Shown: positions 23,984 to 32,883 of the stretch, piece after piece
Layout: every line of letters begins with the position of its first letter
Position numbering within the stretch: position 1 is the first letter of the stretch
Source: Rhizobium viscosum
Lineage (GTDB): Bacteria > Pseudomonadota > Alphaproteobacteria > Rhizobiales > Rhizobiaceae
Length of the DNA: 64,000 nt
Direction of reading: 5' to 3'
NCBI RefSeq assembly: GCF_014873945.1
Contig: NZ_JADBEC010000001.1
Location: 3,675,001 to 3,739,000, forward strand
Program-made: the position numbers and the translations under genes
The notes under the pieces: generated by a model
Seen by the model: only the letters and a program-made list of their open reading frames with translations
What the model was told of the DNA's origin: nothing
Databases searched by the model: none

Positions 23984-24688
23984 ATGTCAGTAGAAAAAGT
24001 GGCTGTTATCACGGCAGGCGGCAGCGGCATGGGGGCCGAGAGCGCAAGACGCCTTGCGGCCGATGGATACAAGGTCGCGATCCTGTCTTCGTCCGGCAAA
24101 GGCGAGGCGCTCGCCAGGGAACTCGGCGGTGTCGGCGTGACCGGTTCCAACCAGTCGAATGACGATCTGAAGCGGCTGGTCGATTCCGCCATGAAGGAAT
24201 GGGGCCGCATCGACGTTCTCGTCAACAGCGCCGGCCATGGGCCGCGCGCCGCACTGAATGAGATCACCGACGAGCAGTGGCATACGGGCATGGACGTCTA
24301 CCTGATGAACGTCATCCGTCCGGTGCGGCTGGTCACCCCGATCATGCAGGCGCAGAAGAAGGGCGCGATCGTCAATATCTCGACGGCCTGGGTTTTCGAG
24401 CCGTCGACAATGTTTCCGACCTCGGCCGTCTTCCGCGCCGGCCTTGCCGCCTATACCAAGCTCTTTGCCGATACCTATGCGGCCGAAAATATCCGCATGA
24501 ACAACGTGCTGCCCGGCTGGATCGACAGCCTGCCGGCAACAGAGGCGCGGCGCGAAACCGTGCCGATGCAGCGCTACGGCACGAGCGCGGAGGTGGCCGC
24601 GACCATCGCGTTTCTGGTGTCTGATGGGGCGGGGTATATTACCGGCCAGAGCCTGAAGGTCGATGGTGGGTTGATGCGGTCTGTTTGA
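23984..24688 (+). CDS. SDR-family oxidoreductase
   Basis: 234 aa. The nucleotide loop is TAGGSGMGAESARRLA, and the core is NSAGHG. The catalytic serine lies in VNISTAW, but the canonical YxxxK tyrosine is replaced (FRAGLAAYTK region), so catalysis may be altered. The C-terminus GAGYITGQSLKVDGG is standard. GGAGGG precedes the ATG at 23984. It is divergent from the LysR gene at 22973-23866. Confidence 0.83.
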   Translation: MSVEKVAVITAGGSGMGAESARRLAADGYKVAILSSSGKGEALARELGGVGVTGSNQSNDDLKRLVDSAMKEWGRIDVLVNSAGHGPRAALNEITDEQWHTGMDVYLMNVIRPVRLVTPIMQAQKKGAIVNISTAWVFEPSTMFPTSAVFRAGLAAYTKLFADTYAAENIRMNNVLPGWIDSLPATEARRETVPMQRYGTSAEVAATIAFLVSDGAGYITGQSLKVDGGLMRSV

Positions 24689-24826
24689 GCGAGAGCGCCT
24701 GCCGGATGTTTGATGGCGGACGGCTGATCGTCGAGGGCAGGGTAGCTTGAACTATTCGGCTCTCAGCCTATTGTCAGGCGGTGGATATTGCGCCCATGCC
24801 CGCGACGATCGAGAAGGCCGGAAGCC

Positions 24827-25042
24827 ATGCAGAAGTTCACTGTGACCATCACGCGAGAAATCGAGGCCGACACCGCCGAGGAAGCCGCGCTTCTTCTGTA
24901 TCAGGAGCTCGCGAGGGACGCGGCGCCGCTTCGCTATCTGGTTGCTGATGAGACTAAGAGGACGAGGACTGTGACACTGGATCGGGCAAAGGCAGACGAA
25001 TTCGCTGCTGTCGATCATACTGCCGATCCTGGGAACTGGTAG
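24827..25042 (+). CDS. 71-aa conserved hypothetical protein
   Basis: A small acidic protein (MQKFTVTITREIEADTAEEAALLLYQE) with a beta-alpha opening in which a strand is followed by an Ala/Glu-rich helix. The pattern resembles small domains that begin with a repeated strand and an 'AEEA' helix. The start at 24827 follows GAGAAGG/GGAAG. No function is assigned. Confidence 0.55.
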   Translation: MQKFTVTITREIEADTAEEAALLLYQELARDAAPLRYLVADETKRTRTVTLDRAKADEFAAVDHTADPGNW

Positions 25043-25077
25043 ACGGCGGCTGCCGGGTCAACTCCATCCGCAACAGA

Positions 25078-25851
25078 TCAGGGTCGCCGGCAGGTCAGGA
25101 TGAAGCGGCGGTAGACCAGGGTTCTAAGCTTGTTTCTGAGGTTGGCATTCCTGCGCTGCGCCCGGGCGATCGGGGCGTGGGAGTGCAGTTCGATTTCGGC
25201 AAAGCCGGATGCCATCAGCAGCGGCAGCAGTGTGTCGGGGTGCAGGCCGGTGCCGAAGGGCAGGGCGGACATGATGCGGGTGTGGCGAGTGCTGAGCGCG
25301 CCGTCATAGTTCCTGTCGGCGCCGATGAGGCGGTCGATCCATGAGATCAGCAGGCTGGCGATGCGGCCGGTGGGCTTCGGGCTTGCCCAGTCGCCGTCGA
25401 AGAAGAGCAGCAGGCCACCGGGCTTGAGGATGCGGAGCCATTCGGCGAAGGTTTCCTGCGGCCGGGTCAGCGTCCAGACGAGGTGGCGGCAGACGATCGC
25501 GTCGTAATGCGCATCCGGCTCCAATGTGTTTTCGGCGTCTGCCAGGATGAAGCGCAGGCGCTTCTTGCCGGCGTGTTTGGTGCGGGCAACCTTCAGCATC
25601 GCTTCGGAGAAATCGAGCGCGGTGACGTCATGGCCGAGATCGTGGATCAGGCGCGTCACTTCGCCGGTGCCGCAGGCAAGTTCCAACACGCGTTTGGGCT
25701 CAAGGCCGAGAGCCTCGCGGATCGGTTTCTGCCAGGCATCGGCCTCCGGGCCGGGGGCGATCTTGTGGCCGAAGGCGAGGTCGAAGGTTTCCGAGCGTTT
25801 CGACCAGTAGTCGCGGATTTCTTCCTTAAGATCGAAATTCACGCCGTCCAT
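25078..25851 (-). CDS. Class I SAM-dependent methyltransferase, last gene of the cobalamin-riboswitch operon
   Basis: 257 aa. Motif I is VLELACGTGEVTRLIHDLG, motif II ALDFSEAMLKVAR, and AENTLEPDAHYDAIVCRHLVWTL follows. It starts 3 bp after the stop of the ABC ATPase gene, so it belongs to the importer operon and falls under the riboswitch. Its substrate is unknown. The context suggests a role linked to the imported corrinoid or metal complex (inference). Confidence 0.82.
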   Translation of the reverse strand: MDGVNFDLKEEIRDYWSKRSETFDLAFGHKIAPGPEADAWQKPIREALGLEPKRVLELACGTGEVTRLIHDLGHDVTALDFSEAMLKVARTKHAGKKRLRFILADAENTLEPDAHYDAIVCRHLVWTLTRPQETFAEWLRILKPGGLLLFFDGDWASPKPTGRIASLLISWIDRLIGADRNYDGALSTRHTRIMSALPFGTGLHPDTLLPLLMASGFAEIELHSHAPIARAQRRNANLRNKLRTLVYRRFILTCRRP

Positions 25852-25854
25852 GTC

Positions 25855-26619
25855 TCAACCCACCCGATACTGGATATGTGTGCGGCCATGCACGGCCGAT
25901 CTTTCGATATGGGCGCGCACGCCGAAGACGCGGGCGATCAGATCTTCGGTCAGCACTTCCTCGGGCGTGCCTGCAGCCACGACCTCGCCCTTCTGCAGCA
26001 CGGCCAGGTGATCGCAGAACATCGCCGCCAGATTGAGATCGTGCAGCGCGATGATGGAGGTGAGGCCGAGTTTTGAAACCAGCGCCAGGATATCGAGCTG
26101 GTGCTGGATATCGAGATGGTTGGTCGGCTCGTCGAGCAGGAGTTCGCTTGGGGCCTGGGCGAGGGCTCTGGCGATATGGACGCGCTGGCGTTCGCCGCCG
26201 GAGAGCGTCTGCCAGAGCTGACCGGCGCGCTCGCTCATGTCGACGCGGGCGAGTGCTTCCGCAACGGCGGTATCGTCATCGGCTCCCCAGGAGGCAATGA
26301 GGCCGCGATGCGGGGTGCGGCCGAGGCGGACGATGTCGCGCACGGTGAGCTGCGTATCCGTCGTCGACTGCTGCTCGACGAAGGCGATGCGGCGGGCGAG
26401 TGCTGCACGCGAGAGGCCCGAGACATCGTCGTCGCCGAGGCGGATGATGCCGCTTTTGACCTGCCGCAGGCGGCAGATCAGCCGCAACAGGCTGGATTTG
26501 CCGGAGCCGTTTGGGCCGAGCAGGCCGAGCACCTTGCCCTTTTCGACTAATATGCTGACGCCATTGACGATGACGGTGTTGCCGGCCGCGTAACTGACCT
26601 TGTCGACGGTGATGCTCAT
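25855..26619 (-). CDS. btuD: ABC transporter ATP-binding protein, cobalamin/iron-complex (BtuD/FecE) type
   Basis: 254 aa. Walker A GLLGPNGSGKSSLLR, Q-loop EQQ, signature LSGGERQRVHIARAL, Walker B LLLDEPTNHLD and the H-loop (IALHDL) are all present. It powers import of a metal-chelate from the periplasm. It overlaps the permease gene by 4 bp (26616-26619). Assignment to vitamin B12 rests on the cobalamin riboswitch upstream of the operon; siderophore or haem use would be the alternative. Confidence 0.85.
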   Translation of the reverse strand: MSITVDKVSYAAGNTVIVNGVSILVEKGKVLGLLGPNGSGKSSLLRLICRLRQVKSGIIRLGDDDVSGLSRAALARRIAFVEQQSTTDTQLTVRDIVRLGRTPHRGLIASWGADDDTAVAEALARVDMSERAGQLWQTLSGGERQRVHIARALAQAPSELLLDEPTNHLDIQHQLDILALVSKLGLTSIIALHDLNLAAMFCDHLAVLQKGEVVAAGTPEEVLTEDLIARVFGVRAHIERSAVHGRTHIQYRVG

Positions 26620-27656
26620 GCGCTTCTCCGCACGCGATAGAGGATGACGGCAAAGGCCGGTGCGCCGAAGAGCGCGGTGACGACGCCGATCGGCAGGATC
26701 TGCTGGGGAATGATGATGCGCGAGACAATGTCGGCGCCGACCATGAAGATCGCCCCGCCGAGCGCGCTCGCGGGCAGGAGACGGCCGTGGGAGGGGCCGA
26801 CGAGGAAGCGGGCGGCATGGGGTATGACGAGGCCGACGAAGCCGATGGAACCGACCATGCTGACCACACCTGCCGTCATCGCCGCTGTCACGCCGAGCAG
26901 GGTGAACTGCACGCGGCGCACTGCGATGCCGAGGGAGGCTGCGGCATCCGTGCCGAAGGCGAAGGCATCGAGCGCGCGCACATGCGCAAGGCAGACGACG
27001 AAGCCCGTCAGCGCGACCGGCACGGAGAGCCAGACATCCGGCCAGCGCACGCCACTGAGCGACCCCAGGAGCCAGAAGAGTACGCCGCGGGCCTGTTCGG
27101 CATTGGCCGAGGTGGTGACGATATAGGAGGTCAGCGCATTGAAGAGCTGCGAGCCCGCCACGCCGCAGAGAATGATGCGCTCGCTGGTGCCGCCGGCACC
27201 CGCGGCGAGCAAGCCGACGAGCAGGAAGGCGATCACGGCGCCGATGAAGGCGCCGCCGGAGAGGCTGAGCACACCGTAGCCGAGACCTAATATCATGACG
27301 CAGACCGCTCCGGTGGAGGCACCGGCCGAAATGCCGAGCACATAGGGTTCGGCGAGCGGATTGCGCAACAGGGCCTGCAGCACCACGCCGCAGAGCGCCA
27401 GCGACGCGCCGGCACTGGCCGCCACCAGCGCGCGGCTGAGGCGGTAATCCCAGACGATGCCCTGATGAACGCGGCTGAGCTCGAATGCCGTGCCGAACAG
27501 GCGGTTGGAAACCGCCTTTGCCGTGGTGGCGAGCGGGATCGATATCTCGCCGATCGATACGGCGAGACTGATCATGATACCGAGCAGGAGGAGGGCGGCG
27601 ATGGCGAGCGCTACCTGCGCCCACCATCGTCTCTGTGGCAAGGCAGCCTGGCTCAC
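26616..27656 (-). CDS. btuC: ABC transporter permease, FecCD/BtuC family
   Basis: 346 aa with about ten membrane helices. It has family landmarks: RLSRALVAASAGASLALCGVVLQALLRNPLAEPYVLGISAGAS near the N-terminus and IGFVGLVIPHAARFLVG near the C-terminus. The frame is open far upstream, but the GTG at 27656 overlaps the binding-protein stop (GTGA, 27653-27656) and is the right start. It forms the membrane channel of the importer. Confidence 0.87.
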   Translation of the reverse strand: MSQAALPQRRWWAQVALAIAALLLLGIMISLAVSIGEISIPLATTAKAVSNRLFGTAFELSRVHQGIVWDYRLSRALVAASAGASLALCGVVLQALLRNPLAEPYVLGISAGASTGAVCVMILGLGYGVLSLSGGAFIGAVIAFLLVGLLAAGAGGTSERIILCGVAGSQLFNALTSYIVTTSANAEQARGVLFWLLGSLSGVRWPDVWLSVPVALTGFVVCLAHVRALDAFAFGTDAAASLGIAVRRVQFTLLGVTAAMTAGVVSMVGSIGFVGLVIPHAARFLVGPSHGRLLPASALGGAIFMVGADIVSRIIIPQQILPIGVVTALFGAPAFAVILYRVRRSA

Positions 27657-28669
27657 TGCGTCAGACCGAAGGACTTGATGCCCTTTGCCAGCACTTCGAT
27701 GCCGTCGATCGTGCGGATCGTCGGGTTCATCGACTGGGCGTCCATCATGACGAAGCGCTTGTTCCTGACGGCATCGAGCTCTTTCGTGACCGGATCGTTT
27801 TCCAGGAAATCCACTTTCACCTTCGGGTCGTCGGCGGCATAGCGGCGCCGGTCCATGGTGGCGATGACGATGACGGCCGGGTTGGCTTGCGAGATCGTTT
27901 CCCAGCCGACGAGGGGCCATTCTTCCTCTGTTGTCACGACGTTCTTCGCGCCGAGCGTCTTCAGGATATAGGCAGGCGCGCTGTTCTTGCCGGCGATGAA
28001 GGCATCGCCCTTCACCTCCTTGCTGGAGAACCAGAAGACGATCGGCAGGTTCTTTGCCGCAGCACCTGAAACGGAGGCGACGGCCGCGACCTCGCGCTCC
28101 CTGAGGTCGGCGATCAGTGCATCGCCGCGGTCTTTCACGTCGAAGATCTCGGAGAGTTCGCCGATTTCCTGATAGATCAGGTCCATCGTGAACAGCTCCT
28201 TGCGCACGCCATCGCCACCATCGGTGTTGATCTTGGCGACGCAATCGGCCGGCGCGATATAGGTGTTGATGCCGAGATCGGCGAACTGTTCGCGCTTGCC
28301 GACGGAGCCCTGGGCGCCGACATGCCATTCGAATTCGGCAGCAACCAGATCGGGCTCGGCGCCGACGACGGATTCGAAGCTCGGGTCGTTGTCAGCCAGC
28401 CGTTTGATCCTGCTGTTGGCCTCTGCATATTGCGGCAGGACCGGGCCGACCCAGACGGCGGTGCCGGCGATCTTGTCGGCAAGGCCGAGCGAGAAGAGCA
28501 CTTCGGTCATGCCCTGGCCGATCGAAACGACCCTGGCCGGTGCCTTTTCGAAAGTGACCTTCTGGCCGCAATTGCTGAGGGTGAGGGGATATTGGGTGGC
28601 TGCGAAGGCGGGGGCTGCAAGGCCGGCCAGCCCGAGCGCGAGGGAAAAGCTCTTCAGAAGCTGTCGCAT
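27653..28669 (-). CDS. btuF: Periplasmic substrate-binding protein of the cobalamin/iron-type ABC importer
   Basis: 338 aa. A Sec signal peptide (MRQLLKSFSLALGLAGLAAPAFA) is followed by a helical-backbone class III binding protein (PF01497 type): RVVSIGQGMTEVLFSLGLADKIAGTAVW, then AEPDLVAAEFEW. It captures the ligand and delivers it to the BtuC-like permease. It is the first gene of the operon, about 190 bp below the riboswitch. Confidence 0.85.
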   Translation of the reverse strand: MRQLLKSFSLALGLAGLAAPAFAATQYPLTLSNCGQKVTFEKAPARVVSIGQGMTEVLFSLGLADKIAGTAVWVGPVLPQYAEANSRIKRLADNDPSFESVVGAEPDLVAAEFEWHVGAQGSVGKREQFADLGINTYIAPADCVAKINTDGGDGVRKELFTMDLIYQEIGELSEIFDVKDRGDALIADLREREVAAVASVSGAAAKNLPIVFWFSSKEVKGDAFIAGKNSAPAYILKTLGAKNVVTTEEEWPLVGWETISQANPAVIVIATMDRRRYAADDPKVKVDFLENDPVTKELDAVRNKRFVMMDAQSMNPTIRTIDGIEVLAKGIKSFGLTQ

Positions 28670-28859
28670 GGGAAACTCTCGATCAAAAGGAAAAGGGCTA
28701 GCGGACGCCGGTGCGCGCAGATGCGTGAGCCAAACGTGGCGGGACGGCTAGCGGCGAGTGGTCCAATCGGGACGGATCGCGTGCGGCAAGCGGCAGGAAA
28801 TAAGGTCAATCATATCTGCTCCTTGTCCAGGCATCCCCGCCTGGCTGATTGGATTGCGA

Positions 28860-29150
28860 TTGACGGCAGGTCTCCTGGCTCGCGGATGTCAGCTGGTCAT
28901 CTGCCTTCCCGCGCTTTCGCGCAGTGGCGTGGCCCTGAGGCCGGCGGAGATGATCGCAAGCGATCACTCCGATATGACCAGTTCGCTTGTCATCTTCCGG
29001 GATGAATGGCGAACCATGCATTCCAGGATATGACCAGCAATCCGCTTACAGTTGCGGGGGCAGCCACGGTCTTGGTCCCTATTGGGTCGTCCGCACCGTG
29101 TTCCCTATTAATCCCCTTGGAGTCTTCCTCGGGGAACCGTCGCCCCGATC
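28860..29150 (-). promoter_or_regulatory. Cobalamin (B12) riboswitch
   Basis: On the minus strand the conserved B12 box AGCCAGGAGACCTGCC lies at 28865-28880. Upstream of it are GCCACTG (28922-28928) with GGGAAGG, the CCCGCAACTGTAAGCGG core and a 5' GGTTCCC/GGGAACA region ending near 29141. These elements occur in the right order for an adenosylcobalamin riboswitch. It controls the btuF-like/btuC-like/btuD-like/methyltransferase operon. The peripheral arm between core and B12 box is long. Confidence 0.9.
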
Positions 29151-29211
29151 TATGACGCCGCCATGGGCGACGTCAAGCGCAGGGAACGCGAAGTGTGGTC
29201 TGCCAACAGGC

Positions 29212-30444
29212 TTAGTGGCTGGCGCCCGAGCCGCCGGCGGCGACAAGCCCGAAGGGTTGGCCTTCGACGGGGATCGTGCGCGTTTGCTTCAGTGTTTCGC
29301 TACTGACAAGGCGGATCAGGCTGCGGCGAGGATCGGTGATGGCGATATCATCGCCGGCCACGGCCAGCCGAGGACGCGGATCGCGCCAATGGCCGTCCTT
29401 GCTGTAGGGTTCCGTGACGGTTTCCGATCTGACGATCTCGCCCTTCACCGTATCGAGCAGATGCAGCCTGCCATCTTCGGTGAGGATATAGGCATTCTGG
29501 AACTTTGCCGGATCGAGCACAAAATCGACGCGCCGTGTCGGAAGGTCGATAACGCGGTAGGGCGCCTCAGTACTGTCGGGGTCAATCAGCACCACCTTGT
29601 CCTCCCCGTAATTGCCGAGGAAGAACTGCATGGAGCGGCCGCCGAGCAGGGTGGAGACCTTGCCTTGCGGCAGCGACGCGCCATAAGCGATCATCTCCAC
29701 CCTGGGGCCTGCAGTGCCGCCCGGGCGGGCAATAAGCACGCCTTCCTCGCAACCGAAGGCAACGAGGCGGGCAGAGGTCGCCTCGCCATGCAGGCCGGTG
29801 CAGGGCGTGACATCGCCGATCTGCCGACCATCACGGTCGAGCACCCGCAGACCAAGGCGCGGTGGCAGTTCGCCCTCCTTGACCGGCGCCTGCATGTTCG
29901 GCACGGAGACCAGCAGGTGATTGCCCATCGGCACTGCGACGCCATGATGGGCGGCGATGGTATCGACAGCCTTCGGCTCCGGCTTTTCCTGCAGCAGGCT
30001 GCTTTCCTTCAGGAGATCGAAGTGGTTGGTGCGATCGTAGAAGATCGCTACGTCATCGCCATGCGTCACCACATGGCCGGGCTTCTCGCCCTTTATCGTC
30101 GCGCCGATCAGCTTCGGCGGCGCCACCTCGAGATCGCGATGCTCCCCATGATCGGAAAGGGCAATGCCGGTATCGATGGCGTGAACGACATTCTCTTCGC
30201 CCTGGACGGCAAAGACCGTGCGCCCGGTCTCGCTCAGCGACAGGGCGGCATAACCCTTGAGATCGAAGCGGCCGATCTGTCTCCCGCTTGCAAGGTCGAT
30301 GGCGTGGACGATCGGCAGGCTGTGGTCAGCCACGAAAAGCCGCCAGCTCTCCTGCTGTTCCTCCTCGGCGCCGGAAGCCGATGGCAAGGCGGCGGATGTG
30401 AGCGCGGTGGCGACTGCGAATGTAGCGAAGAGGCGCCGGGACAT
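29212..30444 (-). CDS. aztD: AztD-like periplasmic zinc metallochaperone
   Basis: 410 aa with a Sec signal (MSRRLFATFAVATALTSAALPSASGAEEE). It is followed by beta-propeller-like repeats with HGVAVPMGNHLLVSVPN, CTGLHGEATSARLVAFGCEEGVL and GNYGEDKVVLIDPD, which I recall from AztD proteins that hand zinc to the AztC binding protein. The ATG at 30444 has AAAGGAG. A perfect Zur-like palindrome overlaps the promoter. AztABC partners are absent from this window, making this an orphan copy. A generic PQQ/YVTN propeller protein is the alternative. Confidence 0.65.
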   Translation of the reverse strand: MSRRLFATFAVATALTSAALPSASGAEEEQQESWRLFVADHSLPIVHAIDLASGRQIGRFDLKGYAALSLSETGRTVFAVQGEENVVHAIDTGIALSDHGEHRDLEVAPPKLIGATIKGEKPGHVVTHGDDVAIFYDRTNHFDLLKESSLLQEKPEPKAVDTIAAHHGVAVPMGNHLLVSVPNMQAPVKEGELPPRLGLRVLDRDGRQIGDVTPCTGLHGEATSARLVAFGCEEGVLIARPGGTAGPRVEMIAYGASLPQGKVSTLLGGRSMQFFLGNYGEDKVVLIDPDSTEAPYRVIDLPTRRVDFVLDPAKFQNAYILTEDGRLHLLDTVKGEIVRSETVTEPYSKDGHWRDPRPRLAVAGDDIAITDPRRSLIRLVSSETLKQTRTIPVEGQPFGLVAAGGSGASH

Positions 30445-30456
30445 GAAATCTCCTTT

Positions 30457-30475
30457 AATGTAATAACATTACATT
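30457..30475 (-). promoter_or_regulatory. Zur-like operator upstream of aztD
   Basis: AATGTAAT-AAC-ATTACATT is a perfect 8-bp inverted repeat with a 3-base spacer, directly upstream of the ribosome site of the aztD-like gene. Its size and ATTACA/TGTAAT character resemble zinc-uptake regulator boxes of Rhizobiaceae. A further TGTTATAAAGTTAC lies just beyond it. Confidence 0.55.
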
Positions 30476-30540
30476 CTCGTTGTTATAAAGTTACGTTTGC
30501 CTTGTCCAGTCCTGGCTGCAGGATTTTTGAGAAACCAGAG

Positions 30541-30593
30541 CCGTACGTTCATTCGGACGCACAAAGGACGCGCTAACTCTTTGAATCTACGAA
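30541..30593 (+). repeat. Dispersed rhizobial intergenic repeat, copy 1 (partial)
   Basis: About 53 bp, nearly identical to the reverse complement of 44361-44411. The central ATTCGGACGCACAAAGGACGC is shared exactly, as is CTAACTCTTTGAATCTACG. The terminal hairpin arm here is imperfect. The rest of 30445-30813 holds the Zur-like box and the promoter of the alcohol dehydrogenase; no gene is seen. Confidence 0.7.
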
Positions 30594-30813
30594 TCGGGCG
30601 CTGGCCTGGTCTGATGTTTGGCCGGCTTTTCATCGTGACTGGATGGCGGTGTGCAGGCGCTGATCCCGCCGCACTGTGACGCAGGCCATTGATGTCGATT
30701 GCTGAGCCGAGCTCACAAGCCCATCCCGCCCACCTCGTCTAATTCGGATAATCCGCGGACGCTATATTCCTTCGGTGCAGCTTCTGCTGCCCGTCAGCTT
30801 AAGGGATAAGCCA

Positions 30814-31872
30814 TTGAGAACATCCGGATTTGCCGCAACCGATGCGAATACGCCGTTGCACCCTTTCTCCTTCGATCGCCGGGAACTGCGTCCAGAGGAC
30901 GTGGCGATCGATATTCTCTATTGCGGGGTCTGCCATACGGATCTGCACATGGCCCGTAACGACTGGGGCTTTTCGGCCTATCCCGTCGTGCCTGGCCATG
31001 AGATCGTCGGGCGCGTGTCTGCAATCGGCAGCGGCGTTTCGCACTTCAGGGTGGGCGACAATGTTGCCGTCGGCACGATTGTGGACAGCTGCATGGAGTG
31101 CACCAACTGCCGGCGCAACGAAGAGCAGATGTGCTACAAGCGTGCCACTGTCACCTATAACGGCCAGGACCGGGTGACGGGCGAGACCACCTATGGCGGC
31201 TATTCAAACCATATCGTCGTGCGCGAGGAATTCGTGCTCAGCGTGCCTGATGGGCTGGATCTTTCGCGCGTCGGGCCGCTGCTCTGCGCCGGGATTACCA
31301 CCTATTCGCCGCTGCGCACCTGGAATGTCGGCCCCGGCAGCCGGGTGGGTGTAATCGGGCTCGGCGGGCTCGGGCATCTGGCGGTGAAGTTCGCTTCGGC
31401 GCTGGGTGCTGAAGTGACCGTGCTGACGCGCTCGGAAGGCAAGGTCGGCACCGCCCGCGCGCTTGGCGCCGACAAGGTGCTGCTGTCGACGGATGCGAAG
31501 GCGATGGAGGCTGCTGCTTTCGCCTTCGACGTGATCATCGATACCGTGCCCTACGAGCACGATCTCGGCCCCTATCTCAACACGCTCGATTCCGACGGCA
31601 CGCTGGTCATTGCCGGCTCGCTGGTCGATACGCCGAAATTCAGCAACCTGCCGCTGATCATGGGGCGCCGGCGCATTGCCGGCACACCGAGCGGCGGGAT
31701 CAGGCAGACGCAGGAAATGCTGGATTTCTGCGGCCGAAAGAACATTCTGCCGGAATGCGAGATGATCGCCATGGGCGATATCGCCAAAGCCTTCGAGCGG
31801 CTGGAGCGCGGCGATGTGCGCTACCGCTTCGTTATCGACATGGCAACGATGCCGGCGGCGCAAACGGCCTGA
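30814..31872 (+). CDS. Zinc-dependent NAD(P) alcohol dehydrogenase (YahK/cinnamyl alcohol dehydrogenase type)
   Basis: 352 aa. Catalytic zinc ligands are in GVCHTDLH and GHEIVGRV. The structural-zinc cysteines are in SCMECTNCRRNEEQMC. The nucleotide motif is GVIGLGGLGHLAVKFA. The TTYGGYSNHIVVREEFVL segment marks the YahK/CAD group reducing aldehydes. The best start is TTG at 30814 behind AAGGGAT; a GTG 13 codons upstream would add residues without homology. It converges on a LysR gene with 6 bp between stops. Confidence 0.88.
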   Translation: MRTSGFAATDANTPLHPFSFDRRELRPEDVAIDILYCGVCHTDLHMARNDWGFSAYPVVPGHEIVGRVSAIGSGVSHFRVGDNVAVGTIVDSCMECTNCRRNEEQMCYKRATVTYNGQDRVTGETTYGGYSNHIVVREEFVLSVPDGLDLSRVGPLLCAGITTYSPLRTWNVGPGSRVGVIGLGGLGHLAVKFASALGAEVTVLTRSEGKVGTARALGADKVLLSTDAKAMEAAAFAFDVIIDTVPYEHDLGPYLNTLDSDGTLVIAGSLVDTPKFSNLPLIMGRRRIAGTPSGGIRQTQEMLDFCGRKNILPECEMIAMGDIAKAFERLERGDVRYRFVIDMATMPAAQTA

Positions 31873-31878
31873 GGTCGC

Positions 31879-32778
31879 TTACCGTTTCGGGATAGCGCGT
31901 AGCGCTTCCACGAAGACCGAAAGGGCCGGCGGCATCTGTCGCCGGCTCGGATAATAGAGGGAATAGCCGGCAAAAGGCTTGCAGTAATCCTCCAGCACGC
32001 GGATCAGCCGGCCGCTTTTGACATGCTCGGCGGTGAAATCCTCGAAGACATAGACGAGGCCTGAGCCTGAGAGTGCGGTCTCGATCATCATCTCGGAATC
32101 GTTGACCATGAAACAGCCCGAGACCTTCACCTCGATGTCGCGGCCATTCTCTTCGAATTCCCAGGCATAGGGGCCGGCCAGCGAGGCCATGTAATAGGTC
32201 ACGCAGTTGTGCTTTGCGAGATCGGCGGGGGTTTTCGGCGGCGGGTTACGGGCGAAATAGTCGGGCGAGCCGACGACGGCGGCGCGGATATCCGGGCCGA
32301 CGCGCAGGCCGATCATATCCTTGTCGATGCGCTCGCCGAAGCGGATGCCGGCATCGAAGCGGGAGGCGACGATATCCTCGAACCGGTCACCGACGATCAG
32401 CTCCACGCGGATATCCGGGTAGGTGCGATGAAACTCCGGCAGGATCGGCATGACGAGCGAGGTTGCGGCATGCTTGCCTGCGGTGATGCGCACGGTGCCG
32501 GAGGGCTTTTCCCTGAGCTTGCCGAGTTCCTGCAGGCCGCGGTTGATCTCGGCAAAGGCGGGCTGGAGGGTGAGAAGCAGGCGCTCGCCGGCCTCCGTGG
32601 TGGCCACGCTGCGGGTGGTGCGGGCGAGAAGCCGCATGCCGAGCCGCTCCTCCAACTGGCGCATCATGTGGCTGAGACCGGAGGAGGAAATGCCGAGGCG
32701 GGCGGCGGCCCTGGTGAAGCTGCGCTCTTCGGCGACGATGACGAAGGCGGCGAGATCATCGAAATCGTGACGCTTCAT
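31879..32778 (-). CDS. LysR-family transcriptional regulator
   Basis: 299 aa. MKRHDFDDLAAFVIVAEERSFTRAAARLGISSSGLSHMMRQLEERLG is the HTH of the CrgA-like LysR subgroup, with the VRITAGKHAATSLVMPIL effector domain. Such regulators often control adjacent aldehyde or alcohol oxidoreductases. The alcohol dehydrogenase is convergent here, so the target is not certain. Confidence 0.87.
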   Translation of the reverse strand: MKRHDFDDLAAFVIVAEERSFTRAAARLGISSSGLSHMMRQLEERLGMRLLARTTRSVATTEAGERLLLTLQPAFAEINRGLQELGKLREKPSGTVRITAGKHAATSLVMPILPEFHRTYPDIRVELIVGDRFEDIVASRFDAGIRFGERIDKDMIGLRVGPDIRAAVVGSPDYFARNPPPKTPADLAKHNCVTYYMASLAGPYAWEFEENGRDIEVKVSGCFMVNDSEMMIETALSGSGLVYVFEDFTAEHVKSGRLIRVLEDYCKPFAGYSLYYPSRRQMPPALSVFVEALRAIPKR

Positions 32779-32883
32779 TTCTGACCTGCCTTCAGGAATG
32801 GTGGCGACTATGGGGTGTCGCTCACTTATTTAGGGCAGGGACGGCTGACCTCGCAAGATGGCCGTGGTCCGTGACATCAGGGA

